The notes beneath the pieces are model-generated. The model was given only the letters and a program-made list of their open reading frames with translations, ran no database searches and was not told where the DNA came from. A DNA stretch of 64,000 nt from Phocaeicola plebeius. Lineage in GTDB: Bacteria > Bacteroidota > Bacteroidia > Bacteroidales > Bacteroidaceae. The stretch lies in contig NZ_QSQT01000007.1 of assembly GCF_003437535.1 (NCBI RefSeq), forward strand, positions 62,001-126,000, in the 5' to 3' direction. Each line of letters begins with the position of its first letter. Position 1 is the first letter of the stretch. Of this stretch, positions 56,058 through 64,000 are shown piece by piece. Both the position numbers and the translations under genes were made by a program.

Positions 56058-58097
56058 ATGAACAAGAAGAATTATGTAGCCGTAGCTACGTTGGCATTTG
56101 CTATGCTGACAAGCTGCGCTGGACAGAAGGAAGCGAAAAGCACTTCTGGCATTGATTTGGCAAACATGGATACTACCGTGTCTGCCGGTACGGACTTTTT
56201 CCGTTACGCATGTGGAGGATGGAACGATGCACATCCGCTGACTGCCGAATATTCTCGTTACGGCACGTTTGATGAACTGTTTGAAAACAGCCAGAAGCAG
56301 TTGCGTGAACTGATTGAAGGACTGGCTGCGCAGAAAAATAATCAGGCTGGTTCTGCCGCACAGAAAATCGGTGACTTGTATAACATGGCTATGGACAGCG
56401 TAACCTTGAACAAGCAGGGTGCAGAACCGGTGAAGGCTATGCTCGACAAGATTGCCGGCATGAAAGACAAGAGTGAAATCGTGCCGATGATGACTGAAAT
56501 GGCTCATATCGGTATCGGTACCTATTTCCACAGCTATGTATATGCTGACCCTAAGAACAGCTCACTCAACATCTTCCAGATGGGACAGGGTGGTATCAAC
56601 TTGGGTGAAAAGGAATATTATCTGGATACCGACAGCATCACTCAGAATATTCGTGAACAGTATAAACTTTACATCGGCAAGTTGTTCCAGCTGGCTGGCT
56701 TCTCTGAAGCAGATGCACAGCAGAAAGTGGCTGATGTGATGGAACTCGAAACTGCCATTGCTAAAGTTTCACGCAGTGCAACAGAACTTCGTGACCCGGA
56801 AGCTAACTACCACAAAATGTCTTTCGATGAACTGAAGAAGACCATTGCCGGAATTGACTGGGATGCCTATATGAAAGGTTTGGGTATTCAGGCTCCGGCA
56901 GAACTGAACGTAGAACAGGTAGAGCCGATTCAGGAAGTAGCTCGCCTGATGAATACACTTCCGTTGTCTAAACATGTATCTTATCTGGAATACAACCTGC
57001 TGGATGCAGCAGCTTCTTGTCTGAGCGATGACTTTGTAGCTGCCCGTTTCGATTTCTATGGCAAGGTCTTGTCAGGACGCCAGGTAAATCAGCCGCGCTG
57101 GAAACGTGCTGTAAACTCAGTGAACGGTATGCTGGGTGAGCTGGTAGGCGAGATGTATGTGGAAAAATACTTCCCTGCTGCTGCCAAAGAACGTATGGTG
57201 AAGTTGGTGAAGAATCTGCAGACTGCCCTGGGTGAACGTATTGATGCACAGGAATGGATGAGCGACAGCACCAAGATTAGAGCACACGAAAAGTTGGCTA
57301 CCTTCCATGTAAAAGTAGGTTATCCTGACAAGTGGAAAGACTATTCTAAACTGGAAATCAAGAACGATTCTTACTGGGCTAACGTATGCCGTGCTTCAGA
57401 ATGGGGATTCAATGATATGTACAGCCGCATTGGTAAGCCGGTTGACAAAGATGAATGGCTGATGACTCCGCAGACTGTCAATGCCTACTATAATCCGTCA
57501 ACTAACGAAATCTGTTTCCCTGCTGCTATTCTTCAGCCGCCGTTCTTCAACATGGAAGCTGACGATGCTGCCAACTATGGTGCCATCGGTGTAGTAATCG
57601 GTCACGAAATGACGCATGGATTCGACGACCAGGGCCGTCAGTTCGACAAAGACGGAAACCTGACCGACTGGTGGGCTCCGGGTGATGCTGACCGTTTCAA
57701 GGAACGTGCACAGGTGATGGTGGATTTCTTCAACAAGATTGAAGTATTGCCGGGCCTGCAGGCTAACGGTGAACTGACACTGGGTGAGAACCTGGCCGAT
57801 CACGGAGGTTTGAACGTAGCTTATCTGGCTTTCCAGAATGCAACTAAGGATGCTCCGCTTGGCGTAGTCGACGGTTTCACTCCGGAACAGCGTTTCTTCC
57901 TGGCTTATGCTACTTTGTGGGCTGGTAATATCCGCGACGAACAGATTCGTGTGTACACTAAGTCAGATCCTCACTCATTGGGTAAATGGCGTGTAAACGG
58001 AGCGTTGCCTCACATTCAGGCTTGGTACGATGCCTTCCACATCACACCGTCTGATCCGCTGTATGTAGCTCCTGAAAACCGTGTGAACGTGTGGTAA
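56058..58097 (+). CDS. M13-family zinc metallopeptidase (PepO/neprilysin-like), lipoprotein
   Basis: A 679-residue endopeptidase that cleaves oligopeptides outside the cytoplasm. The lipoprotein signal ends at Cys20 (AMLTSC), followed by AGQKEAK. The zinc site is complete: HEMTH with His516, Glu517 and His520, and ENLADHGG with Glu577 and Asp581. The substrate-binding 'VNAYYNPSTNEICFPAAILQPPFF' and the C-terminal 'NPxxR-like ... VYVAPENRVNVW' ending are typical. It may be co-transcribed with the ABC-F gene. A strong terminator follows. Confidence 0.95.
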   Translation: MNKKNYVAVATLAFAMLTSCAGQKEAKSTSGIDLANMDTTVSAGTDFFRYACGGWNDAHPLTAEYSRYGTFDELFENSQKQLRELIEGLAAQKNNQAGSAAQKIGDLYNMAMDSVTLNKQGAEPVKAMLDKIAGMKDKSEIVPMMTEMAHIGIGTYFHSYVYADPKNSSLNIFQMGQGGINLGEKEYYLDTDSITQNIREQYKLYIGKLFQLAGFSEADAQQKVADVMELETAIAKVSRSATELRDPEANYHKMSFDELKKTIAGIDWDAYMKGLGIQAPAELNVEQVEPIQEVARLMNTLPLSKHVSYLEYNLLDAAASCLSDDFVAARFDFYGKVLSGRQVNQPRWKRAVNSVNGMLGELVGEMYVEKYFPAAAKERMVKLVKNLQTALGERIDAQEWMSDSTKIRAHEKLATFHVKVGYPDKWKDYSKLEIKNDSYWANVCRASEWGFNDMYSRIGKPVDKDEWLMTPQTVNAYYNPSTNEICFPAAILQPPFFNMEADDAANYGAIGVVIGHEMTHGFDDQGRQFDKDGNLTDWWAPGDADRFKERAQVMVDFFNKIEVLPGLQANGELTLGENLADHGGLNVAYLAFQNATKDAPLGVVDGFTPEQRFFLAYATLWAGNIRDEQIRVYTKSDPHSLGKWRVNGALPHIQAWYDAFHITPSDPLYVAPENRVNVW

Positions 58098-58130
58098 ACT
58101 ACAGACGGTAATTCACAATCTCTATAAATG

Positions 58131-58173
58131 GGGGTATATGAACTGTTGCAAGGTTCATATACCCCTTTTTTTG
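58131..58173 (+). terminator. Terminator of the M13 peptidase gene
   Basis: Perfect 13-bp arms GGGGTATATGAAC / GTTCATATACCCC enclose a nine-base loop and are followed by seven or more Ts. Confidence 0.9.
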
Positions 58174-58252
58174 TTTTTAAGATGGAGACTCCACGGGGTA
58201 GGTGGACTATTCTTCTTTTTCTCCTGAAATATTCTTTCAAATATGCTTGTCT

Positions 58253-58346
58253 ATTCTCTGTTTCACACTGCGGGATTTGTATCCCACACTGTGAAATATA
58301 TATCCCACACTGTGGTTTTTGTATTTCACAGTGTGAAACAGAGAAT
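58253..58346. repeat. Tandem array of four 21-bp palindromic units with 18-bp outer inverted repeat
   Basis: Units begin at 58261, 58282, 58303 and 58324, an exact 21-bp period, with cores such as TCCCACACTGTGAAA and TTTCACAGTGTGAAA. The array is bounded by perfect 18-bp inverted arms (58253-58270 and 58329-58346, ATTCTCTGTTTCACACTG and its complement). It lies beyond the peptidase terminator and about 130 bases before the next start. Same design as the arrays at 303 and 28939. Confidence 0.85.
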
Positions 58347-58477
58347 TTGTCCTGGAGTTTGGAAGAATAGATAAGGCAAATTTGTGGTTTGCGAGGGAGG
58401 AATTCACGGTTTCCGGTGATGTATACCTTAGATGAAAAACTTTTCTTTGTAAAAGAAAATATTCAAAAATAAGAATT

Positions 58478-59848
58478 ATGAAAAACAAGTTAAGTTTTTT
58501 ATTGTCAGTCGTTTGTCTGTGGGGAGTAATCTTGGTTTCAGGATGTAGTGAAAAGGATGAGACTCCCACAAATCTGACTTTGAAAGAAGGTATACAAACT
58601 ACTCAGGTGGTTTATGCCGATGAGGTAACGAATCAGGGTGGAATCAGTTTTACAGCTTTGTCCGACTGGACAGCCACAGTAACAGAAGTTGCGACAGAAG
58701 CTGCAACCAAGGCTGCTTCGGGAAAAGTGGAATGGCTGGAATTGAGTGCCTATAGCGGAGGTCCTGGTGAATATACCTTAACCTTGACATTGATAGAGAA
58801 CCTGACCGGAAAGGACCGGAAGGCTACCATCGAAATTCGTTGTGGTAACGATGTGATAACCATTACCGTAGAGCAGAAAGCTACTACAGAAGCAGGGGAA
58901 ACTCCTGCCCCGAAAGAAAAGCGTCTGGTTCGTTATGAGATTACAAATTCAAGCAGTTTGTATCCGGACAGCTATACTAAGTCTATTGGGGAACTCACTT
59001 ATAATGAGAACGGAAAGCTGGCAGCCTTGAAAACCATTAGTTACCAAGGCGATATGCAGGGATATTTCACAGAGAGAATCTATCAGTTCACCTATCAGGA
59101 AAACCAGATGTGGATTGACTTGAAAACACTTTCCGGATATGAATCGGATGAATCGTATGTGGTTACATTGAACTCAGAGGGTTATGTATCACAGTTGTAT
59201 AAGAAAAAGGAATCTTCTTCTGAGCAGCATACATTGTGGATGTTTATTTATTCCGACGGTTATCTTCAGCAGATACAAGAAGATTATGACTATTATCCAG
59301 GTGACCATGAAGATGGGGATGAGGAAGATGGAAATGTGGCAATCGATCCGGGAGTATCTTCTGGCAGGATGGGACGTGCTTCGGATAGGTCTATTCTGCA
59401 ATTGAACTGGCAGAATGGCAACCTGATGTCGACGGAGGGAGAATTTTCGGATGAAAGCTATATGAGTTATGCATATACTGAATATCCGAATGTAACGCCT
59501 TACTTTGATTTTAATGTAGTGGTTCGTCCGTTGTTCGGTAGTCATACTTATGAATATGATGACATGGTGTCCATGCTTTATATGTTGCGTATGATGGGTA
59601 AAGGTAGTAAGAATCTGGTAACGAAAGATGTTGTGGATTGGGGATATCGTATGCCGGAACCGGGAGAACCGGAAGTGATACATGAAGATACATGGGCTCC
59701 TTTTGCATATAGCTTTACGGAAGATAATTATCTGGATGTAATTACTGGCAAGTGTACTTTGTATTCATACCAGGAGGATGAACATGGAAATCATGTTTCA
59801 GAGTCTACATCTTATTACAATGATGAATACCGCTTTGTGTATGAATAA
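58478..59848 (+). CDS. BACON/DUF4595-like surface lipoprotein
   Basis: A 456-residue lipoprotein; the signal ends at Cys23 (ILVSGC), followed by the acidic SEKDET. Residues about 45-140 look like a BACON-type Ig domain ('GGISFTALSDWTATVTE...', 'RKATIEIRCGNDVITITVEQKA'), a module linked to binding of carbohydrate or mucin. The rest ('YEITNSSSLYPDSYTKSIGELTYNENGKLAAL', '...YNDEYRFVYE') resembles DUF4595. A possible -7 box TTTCTTTG lies at 58442-58449. The stop is two bases from the edge of an insertion sequence, so its native 3' region has been displaced. Confidence 0.8.
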   Translation: MKNKLSFLLSVVCLWGVILVSGCSEKDETPTNLTLKEGIQTTQVVYADEVTNQGGISFTALSDWTATVTEVATEAATKAASGKVEWLELSAYSGGPGEYTLTLTLIENLTGKDRKATIEIRCGNDVITITVEQKATTEAGETPAPKEKRLVRYEITNSSSLYPDSYTKSIGELTYNENGKLAALKTISYQGDMQGYFTERIYQFTYQENQMWIDLKTLSGYESDESYVVTLNSEGYVSQLYKKKESSSEQHTLWMFIYSDGYLQQIQEDYDYYPGDHEDGDEEDGNVAIDPGVSSGRMGRASDRSILQLNWQNGNLMSTEGEFSDESYMSYAYTEYPNVTPYFDFNVVVRPLFGSHTYEYDDMVSMLYMLRMMGKGSKNLVTKDVVDWGYRMPEPGEPEVIHEDTWAPFAYSFTEDNYLDVITGKCTLYSYQEDEHGNHVSESTSYYNDEYRFVYE

Positions 59849-59883
59849 GTAGGGATATTCAGTAAATGTCCCTAAAAAATAAG

Positions 59884-59926
59884 ATGGCATATAAAGTCGA
59901 TAGAGTATAATCACTTTATATGCCAT
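59884..59926. terminator. Hairpin inside the left end of the insertion sequence
   Basis: Perfect 14-bp arms ATGGCATATAAAGT / ACTTTATATGCCAT. It lies after the transposase stop on the minus strand and after the lipoprotein stop on the plus strand, so it could act in either direction; the T-tracts are modest. Confidence 0.5.
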
Positions 59927-60030
59927 TATTATTGCTCTTTTTCTGTGTTTTTTCACATAATCCTATCTGTTGGACATGACGTTTCGGAAGAAGTCTGATG
60001 ACCTCTTCTGCTCCTGTCTGTAAATTCATG

Positions 60031-61388
60031 TCATGCCGCTTTAGCTGTTCTGCTCGTGACCTTGTCTATCATCAGTACGGCATTTGCCGTATGTATTCCG
60101 AAGAAAATCCACAGGATTTCCGTCTTCCTGTTCCGTGCCTTTACTCTGGAGAGCGAGTAATGCTGCTTTTGAGTGCCGAAGCTTCCTTCAAGCCGGGTGG
60201 CCCTTTCTTTGGAGAGTTCACTTCTGAGCACCTTCCTCAAGGGCTCATCCTTTGTCTCCCTTCCCTTGCGTACGAAGGAAGTGGATATCCCATATTTCGT
60301 GCAGAACTTTCTGTTGGCATTATTGGCATATATGGAATCGGCAGCCACGCATCTTACCCTCACATTCATGAGCTTCTGCTGCATGCGGATGCAGTCCTTC
60401 AGGCGTATACCTTCGTTAAAAGCCTTGAACGAGAGGTGTTCGATGAACGATATACCGTCTATCTGTATGTTGTTAACCTTTGCACCGAATTCAACGGATT
60501 TTGTTTCCTTTCCTCTTACTATTGGACGTACATAATGACGGTCAATGCTGACGATACGGTCACTAATTTTCTTCCCTTCAAACATTTCCTTTTCCTGTAC
60601 AAGAATCTTTCTGATGATGGAAAGCCGCTTTCGGTAATCCTGTGTATAGCGGAGTGAAGTACCGTACCGGCAGTGAATCCCGTCTCTTTGACTGATTAGT
60701 TTTTCAAGAAGCCTGATCATACGACGCTTGAGCATCCGTGTTCTTGAAGCCTTCCTTTTTCTTTTCTTGCAATAGGAAAGATAGGATTCCGCCACATCCT
60801 TGTATTTGTTACGCGGACGCCTTATGCCAAGTTCCCCGCAATGCTTGCAGATATGCCTGTAGAGCCTTCGAGACTTTCCCAGAGAAGTTTCATATCCGTG
60901 GGGAAACGCATGTGGCTTTCATAGCACGTGGCATCGGTCATGCACACGTGAAGGTTCTCAAGATAAGGTTTCCAGTGTGAGGACAGTACTTCCTGGAGGG
61001 AATCAATGTCAAGACGGGATGCCATCTCATTACGGATAGCACTGATTATCTTGTAGTTGGTTATGGGGAAGGACGGGTCTATCATGATTCCGCAGAACAT
61101 CTGATAGTGTATGTTGCCATTCAGATGCTCCACCAGTTGTCTGTCGGAGAATCCGGTGTAGGCTTTCAGGACCATAAGAGCAATCTTTGCCGAAGGACAG
61201 AAAATATTCCTGCGTCCAAGACGCTGTTCACACAGGCCTATGGCTTTTGCCATACGTTCAAACGGAAACACCGAGTGAAGCCTGCCAAGTTCACTCTCAT
61301 TAAAACTCTTGCGATATTTTTCCTGAACATCAAATTCTGTAAAGCCCAAAGTAGGGTGAATTTCTGAAATATTTTGTATCTTAGCCAT
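60031..61388 (-). pseudogene. IS1182-family transposase, disrupted by a frameshift
   Basis: The N-terminal part (from MAKIQNISEIHP at 61388) has the DUF772 helix-turn region ('FCPSAKIALMVLKAYTGFSDRQLVEHL') and the first catalytic Asp in MTDATCYESH. Near 60864-60868 the frame moves by -1; the original frame hits a stop at 60822, while the continuation (LYRHICKHCGELGIRRPRNKYKD then VAESYLSY...) runs on to 60031 with the second Asp (AADSIYANN) and the Glu (LEGSFGTQKQHYSL). No slippery heptamer is seen at the shift, so a one-base deletion is likelier than programmed frameshifting. The product should be inactive. Confidence 0.82.
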
Positions 61389-61462
61389 ATCTTTGTTGGA
61401 ATATTTCCCCCGTTTTGACTGCCAAACCTTATTTTCGGGGGAATACCTAAAGATACAAAAAA

Positions 61463-61502
61463 GCCAACTAATTCGCAATACTTTGTGTATGAATTAGTTG
61501 GC
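61463..61502. terminator. Hairpin inside the right end of the insertion sequence
   Basis: Perfect 12-bp arms GCCAACTAATTC / GAATTAGTTGGC around a 16-base loop, between the transposase start and the right inverted repeat. Likely shields the transposase from outside transcription. Confidence 0.5.
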
Positions 61503-61613
61503 TAATTTTATACTATTTACTGAATGTCCCTATTTATACCCAATAAATAGGAGTATGAAATCGGTTATTTATGGGAATATATTTTTTAATATTATCGTGT
61601 ATTTTTGTTAAAA

Positions 61614-61832
61614 ATAAGTTTTGAAGACAGAATAATAGGAAATTAAGGCTATGAAGAACTGCTAAGTCCTTGTATTCGTCAAGGAATGTTACTCATAATG
61701 CGAATGGGGTCGGGGACTTATGCAAGCGTGACTTTTGAAGAATGTAACGGGGAATAAAAAGACTTCATTTTGTCATCGCGCTGAAGAATCCGTATTGCAA
61801 TATCGGGGAAGTTGCAATGCGGATTCTTTTTT
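61614..61832 (+). ncRNA. Candidate small non-coding RNA, family not recognised
   Basis: Downstream of the TATTTTTG box the sequence offers several nested pairings: TAAGTCC with GGACTTA, inside which CCTTG pairs with CAAGG; then TGAAG with CTTCA; and finally the 15-bp terminator stem. No open frame of useful size is present. Alternative: this is only the displaced 3' untranslated region and terminator of the lipoprotein gene, separated from it by the insertion sequence. Confidence 0.3.
61786..61832 (+). terminator. Strong plus-strand terminator between convergent units
   Basis: Arms GAATCCGTATTGCAA / TTGCAATGCGGATTC (one G-U pair) with an 11-base loop, followed by a run of Ts. On the minus strand the T-tract is weaker, but it may also serve the histidine kinase gene. 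Confidence 0.8.
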
Positions 61833-61849
61833 CTGTATAGTGACGTCCG

Positions 61850-63919
61850 TTATGCCGGAAACCAGAAATGTATTACCGTTCCTTGTCCTTCTTTCGAGGT
61901 GATGTCGCAACCGCCTTGCAGCTTATCACAACGTTCTTTGACGCTTCTTAGTCCCAGTCCTGCTTGAAGGAAATCATTGGAAAGCTTATCGGCGGAGAAA
62001 CCTTTCCCGTCGTCTTCAACGATAAGATTAACCTGCCCGTCCTCATAGCTGGCAGTGATGTAAGCCTGTTGGGCATTGGCGTGTTTCAGCATGTTGGATA
62101 TGATTTCCTGAAGAATGCGGTACACTTCCTGAGTTTGGTCGGCCGGAAAGTCTATCTGCTGAATGCTTTCTTCTATGTAGCACTGGATATGAGGTGTTTT
62201 CAGCGATTTCAGCTTATCCGTGTAAAGTTTGAGTACCTGGTACAGGCTAAAGTTGCTGAGGGCAGGAGTTGCCAGCTGATGCGAAAGGTTGCGCAGATTT
62301 TCCCTGATTTGTTTGAGTTGAGTCGTTATAGCCGGGTTGTCCGACTGCTTCATCTCCATTTCTACGGATAACAAATCATTGCATACTCCGTCGTGCAGTT
62401 CCTTGGAAATACGATTGTGGCTGTCTTCCAGTCCACAGATGTATCGTTCGGTCATTTTCTTGTGCATGTCGGTAAGCAAGAGTTGTCTTTGCATCTCCTT
62501 CTCCTTGATTTCTTTTTCCAGTTTCAGTTGCTTCAGGTGGAATGCAATCTTTCGTTTATGCATGCTTATGACCAGAATAATGAGTAGCAGCAGGGCCAAG
62601 ATAAGTATGCCCCCGATGGTGTAAGTGCGTATCAGGTAAGCAGCTTTTTCCTCGGCACGTTTTCCGTTGAGTCCGGCAATCTGCAAGTCTTTTTCCTTCA
62701 GGTCCAGTTCAGCCTCAAATCCGGACAGACGGTTCTGATAGTATTGGTCGTTTAGTTTCTCATTGGCCTGATATGCCTCCAGCATGAGCTGATAAGCTAA
62801 TTGTCCGTTGTTTCTCCTGCCTTCTATTTCGGCCAGTGTAAGCAGGATTTTGGGTAACAGGCCGGAAGGATTCTTTCGGGCAAAGTCGGCTGCTTTCATA
62901 ACGTAGTTACGTGCCTGAAGCAAGGAGTCCGTATCATGGAATAACATGTACCCATATAAGTACTCTAAATTCGCAATATTTGCCTTATTGTGTGTCGTAC
63001 TTTTATAACTCATGGCTTTCTGGTAGTATTGCAACGCCTGCCGGGGCTTTCCTGCATCCCTCGATACTCTGGCATATTGCGTGTAGGCCAATAGCTTGAG
63101 GCCGTCGGGCATTTCCGGACGAAGTTTCTGGATGGCCAGTTTTAGCGTATCCATTGCCTGGACAGGCTGTTGGTTGTTAGCTAACAAAATGGCATGGTTG
63201 CATAGTCTGTTTACTTCCCCGATGCGATAGTCGATGGTAAGTGTGTCGGTTTGTGGATAAGTAAACATTTTACGAGAAATCTGTATGGCTTCATTGTTCT
63301 TGCCCGTTTCATTGTACAGAATGGAAATGTTGGATACGATGATGGCTGCCAGGTTGTAATTCTGCAAGTCTTCAGTAATGGCGAGCGCCTTCTGATAAAG
63401 TGAGATGGCATTGTCGAGCATGAACAATCTGCGGTGTATGACTCCTGAAAGATTGTAGGCCTCTGCCAAGTTCACAGAATCTTTTACCTGTTCCAGTTGA
63501 TTAATTGCTTCTTCTGCTGTTTCTCTTGCAGCCGGCAACTGGTTGTTCTGCCATTGTCCGTAGGCAATTTCATACGTAGCAATTGCCGCAATTTCCTGGA
63601 GCTGGTGTGCTATGGTATTTTCTGGAAATTTTTCCAGTGGCATTGCGTTTTCCCGGATTTGGGTCAGTAAGGTATTTGCCCTCTCACTGTCTCCCTTCTG
63701 GTTGAGAAATCGGGCATAGTCTAGGGTAATATTCAGCGCATAGAGCTTATCCTGCTTGTAATGGTCTTCGTGAATAATAAGATTGTACACTGAATCCATC
63801 TGTGCATACTCACCGTTATTGCCGAATGAATGCAGCAAATCAGCCAGTTTGTTACTTTTCTCATTGGCATTCAGGAACGCACTCAGACTGAGAAATAGGA
63901 AAAAAAGAATCTTTTTCAT
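61850..63919 (-). CDS. TPR-containing sensor histidine kinase
   Basis: A 689-residue two-component sensor counted from Met at 63919. The open frame extends four codons further, but the ATGA overlap with the upstream regulator and the signal peptide MKKILFFLFLSLSAFLNA support this start. The periplasmic part is a run of tetratricopeptide repeats (about 25-400). A transmembrane helix spans about 430-453, then a coiled coil leads to the HisKA_3-type dimerisation helix with His509 in ELHDGVCNDLLS. The HATPase domain shows the N box (ISNMLKHANA, Asn609), VEDDGKGF and GLGLRSVKERC. It probably phosphorylates the LuxR-type regulator encoded just upstream. Signal unknown. Confidence 0.93.
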   Translation of the reverse strand: MKKILFFLFLSLSAFLNANEKSNKLADLLHSFGNNGEYAQMDSVYNLIIHEDHYKQDKLYALNITLDYARFLNQKGDSERANTLLTQIRENAMPLEKFPENTIAHQLQEIAAIATYEIAYGQWQNNQLPAARETAEEAINQLEQVKDSVNLAEAYNLSGVIHRRLFMLDNAISLYQKALAITEDLQNYNLAAIIVSNISILYNETGKNNEAIQISRKMFTYPQTDTLTIDYRIGEVNRLCNHAILLANNQQPVQAMDTLKLAIQKLRPEMPDGLKLLAYTQYARVSRDAGKPRQALQYYQKAMSYKSTTHNKANIANLEYLYGYMLFHDTDSLLQARNYVMKAADFARKNPSGLLPKILLTLAEIEGRRNNGQLAYQLMLEAYQANEKLNDQYYQNRLSGFEAELDLKEKDLQIAGLNGKRAEEKAAYLIRTYTIGGILILALLLLIILVISMHKRKIAFHLKQLKLEKEIKEKEMQRQLLLTDMHKKMTERYICGLEDSHNRISKELHDGVCNDLLSVEMEMKQSDNPAITTQLKQIRENLRNLSHQLATPALSNFSLYQVLKLYTDKLKSLKTPHIQCYIEESIQQIDFPADQTQEVYRILQEIISNMLKHANAQQAYITASYEDGQVNLIVEDDGKGFSADKLSNDFLQAGLGLRSVKERCDKLQGGCDITSKEGQGTVIHFWFPA

Positions 63920-63999
63920 TCTGTAATCCAACCTTTTAAAAAAGCAATTCGCATAAGATGTGATACGTTGGTAGCCCCACTTTTCAGCAAGATGTTCTT
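63916..63999 (-). CDS. LuxR/NarL-type response regulator, C-terminal end (partial)
   Basis: The minus-strand frame entering from the right edge reads ...NILLKSGATNVSHLMRIAFLKGWITE and stops at 63916-63918. This is the end of a LuxR-family helix-turn-helix ('NIL.K.G..N...L.R.A...G.I'). Its stop overlaps the kinase start as ATGA, so the two are translationally coupled. Only the tail is visible, so the receiver domain is inferred from the kinase partner. Confidence 0.7.
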   Translation of the reverse strand, partial: KNILLKSGATNVSHLMRIAFLKGWITE

Positions 64000-64000
64000 T

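Larger units (their letters stand above)
59850..61532 (-). mobile_element. IS1182-like insertion sequence, about 1.68 kb
   Basis: The ends are imperfect inverted repeats TAGGGAYATTCAGTAAAT (59850-59867 and 61515-61532, 17 of 18 matching). Between them lies a single, frameshifted transposase gene on the minus strand. Strong hairpins sit just inside both ends (59884-59926 and 61463-61502), which could block readthrough into the element. I could not find a convincing target-site duplication. Confidence 0.8.
61533..61849 (+). other. Intergenic stretch with a possible small structured RNA
   Basis: No protein gene is seen. It contains a -7-like box TATTTTTG (61600-61607), a set of complementary segments from about 61650 to 61790, and a strong plus-strand terminator (61786-61832). 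It separates the insertion sequence from the convergent histidine kinase gene. Confidence 0.6.

Noticed and set aside
60031..60657. Plus-strand 219-codon frame at 59998-60657
   Set aside because: It is antisense to the transposase, which carries recognisable catalytic motifs on the minus strand.
60822..60880. Programmed -1 frameshift in the transposase
   Set aside because: The shift region (CTCGAAGGCTCTAC on the minus strand) has no slippery heptamer and no obvious downstream stimulatory structure. A one-base deletion is simpler.

Overview
The window comes from a member of the Bacteroidales, most likely a gut Bacteroides/Phocaeicola-type species. Evidence: five SusC/SusD outer-membrane pairs, Bacteroidetes-type promoters with a -7 box TAnnTTTG, acidic lipoprotein +2 to +5 residues, a fused nuoCD in a complex I operon lacking nuoEFG, and a hybrid TPR histidine kinase. 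No rRNA or tRNA gene was recognised. The species cannot be fixed from the sequence alone.

Layout. 1-154: 3' end of a MutL-like gene. 303-412: a tandem array of short palindromes between two convergent terminators. 512-5434: a SusC/SusD pair with its promoter (minus). 5541-15511: a ten-gene NADH:quinone oxidoreductase-type operon, nuoA-B-CD-H-I-J-K-L-M-N (minus). 15624-16061: a small membrane-anchored protein of unknown function. 16129-23053: the TamA/TamB-like envelope pair (minus). 23149-24156: a sugar-phosphate nucleotidyltransferase (plus). 24236-41380: a phase-variable SusC/SusD locus. 41603-46284: a fourth, apparently fixed, SusC/SusD pair with the same leader. 46288-51149: hflX, a DUF4954 protein and a thioredoxin-like protein. 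51206-58173: fumarase, a BASS-type transporter, an ABC-F protein and an M13 peptidase. 58253-58346: a second intergenic palindrome array. 58478-59848: a BACON-type lipoprotein. 59850-61532: an IS1182-like element with a frameshifted transposase. 61614-61832: a possible structured RNA and/or terminator. 61850-64000: a TPR histidine kinase translationally coupled to a LuxR-type regulator that runs off the window.

The centrepiece is 24.3-40.3 kb. Three susC genes (A, minus; B, plus; C, plus) share a 56-bp block headed by the near-perfect palindrome AGTTCCGCCGGAACT. Only B continues upstream of that block into a signal peptide, start codon and promoter. A and C are cut off exactly at the palindrome and have in-frame TAA codons just before it. 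A tyrosine recombinase gene lies between sites A and B, beside the mobile promoter/leader. Inversion between A and B would hand the promoter, signal peptide and first ~67 codons to susC-A. A further inversion with C would hand them to susC-C. The layout predicts a one-of-three expression switch for outer-membrane nutrient transporters. Phase variation of SusC/SusD genes by tyrosine recombinases is known in Bacteroides fragilis; this three-cassette layout, the shared terminator-like sequences and the locked paralogue next door are the specific observations here.

A second theme is three intergenic arrays (303-412, 28939-29026, 58253-58346) of 4-5 tandem palindromic units. The repeat period is exactly 22, 22 and 21 bp, about two helical turns. 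The arrays are unrelated in sequence but identical in design. They lie downstream of genes, in two cases beyond a terminator.
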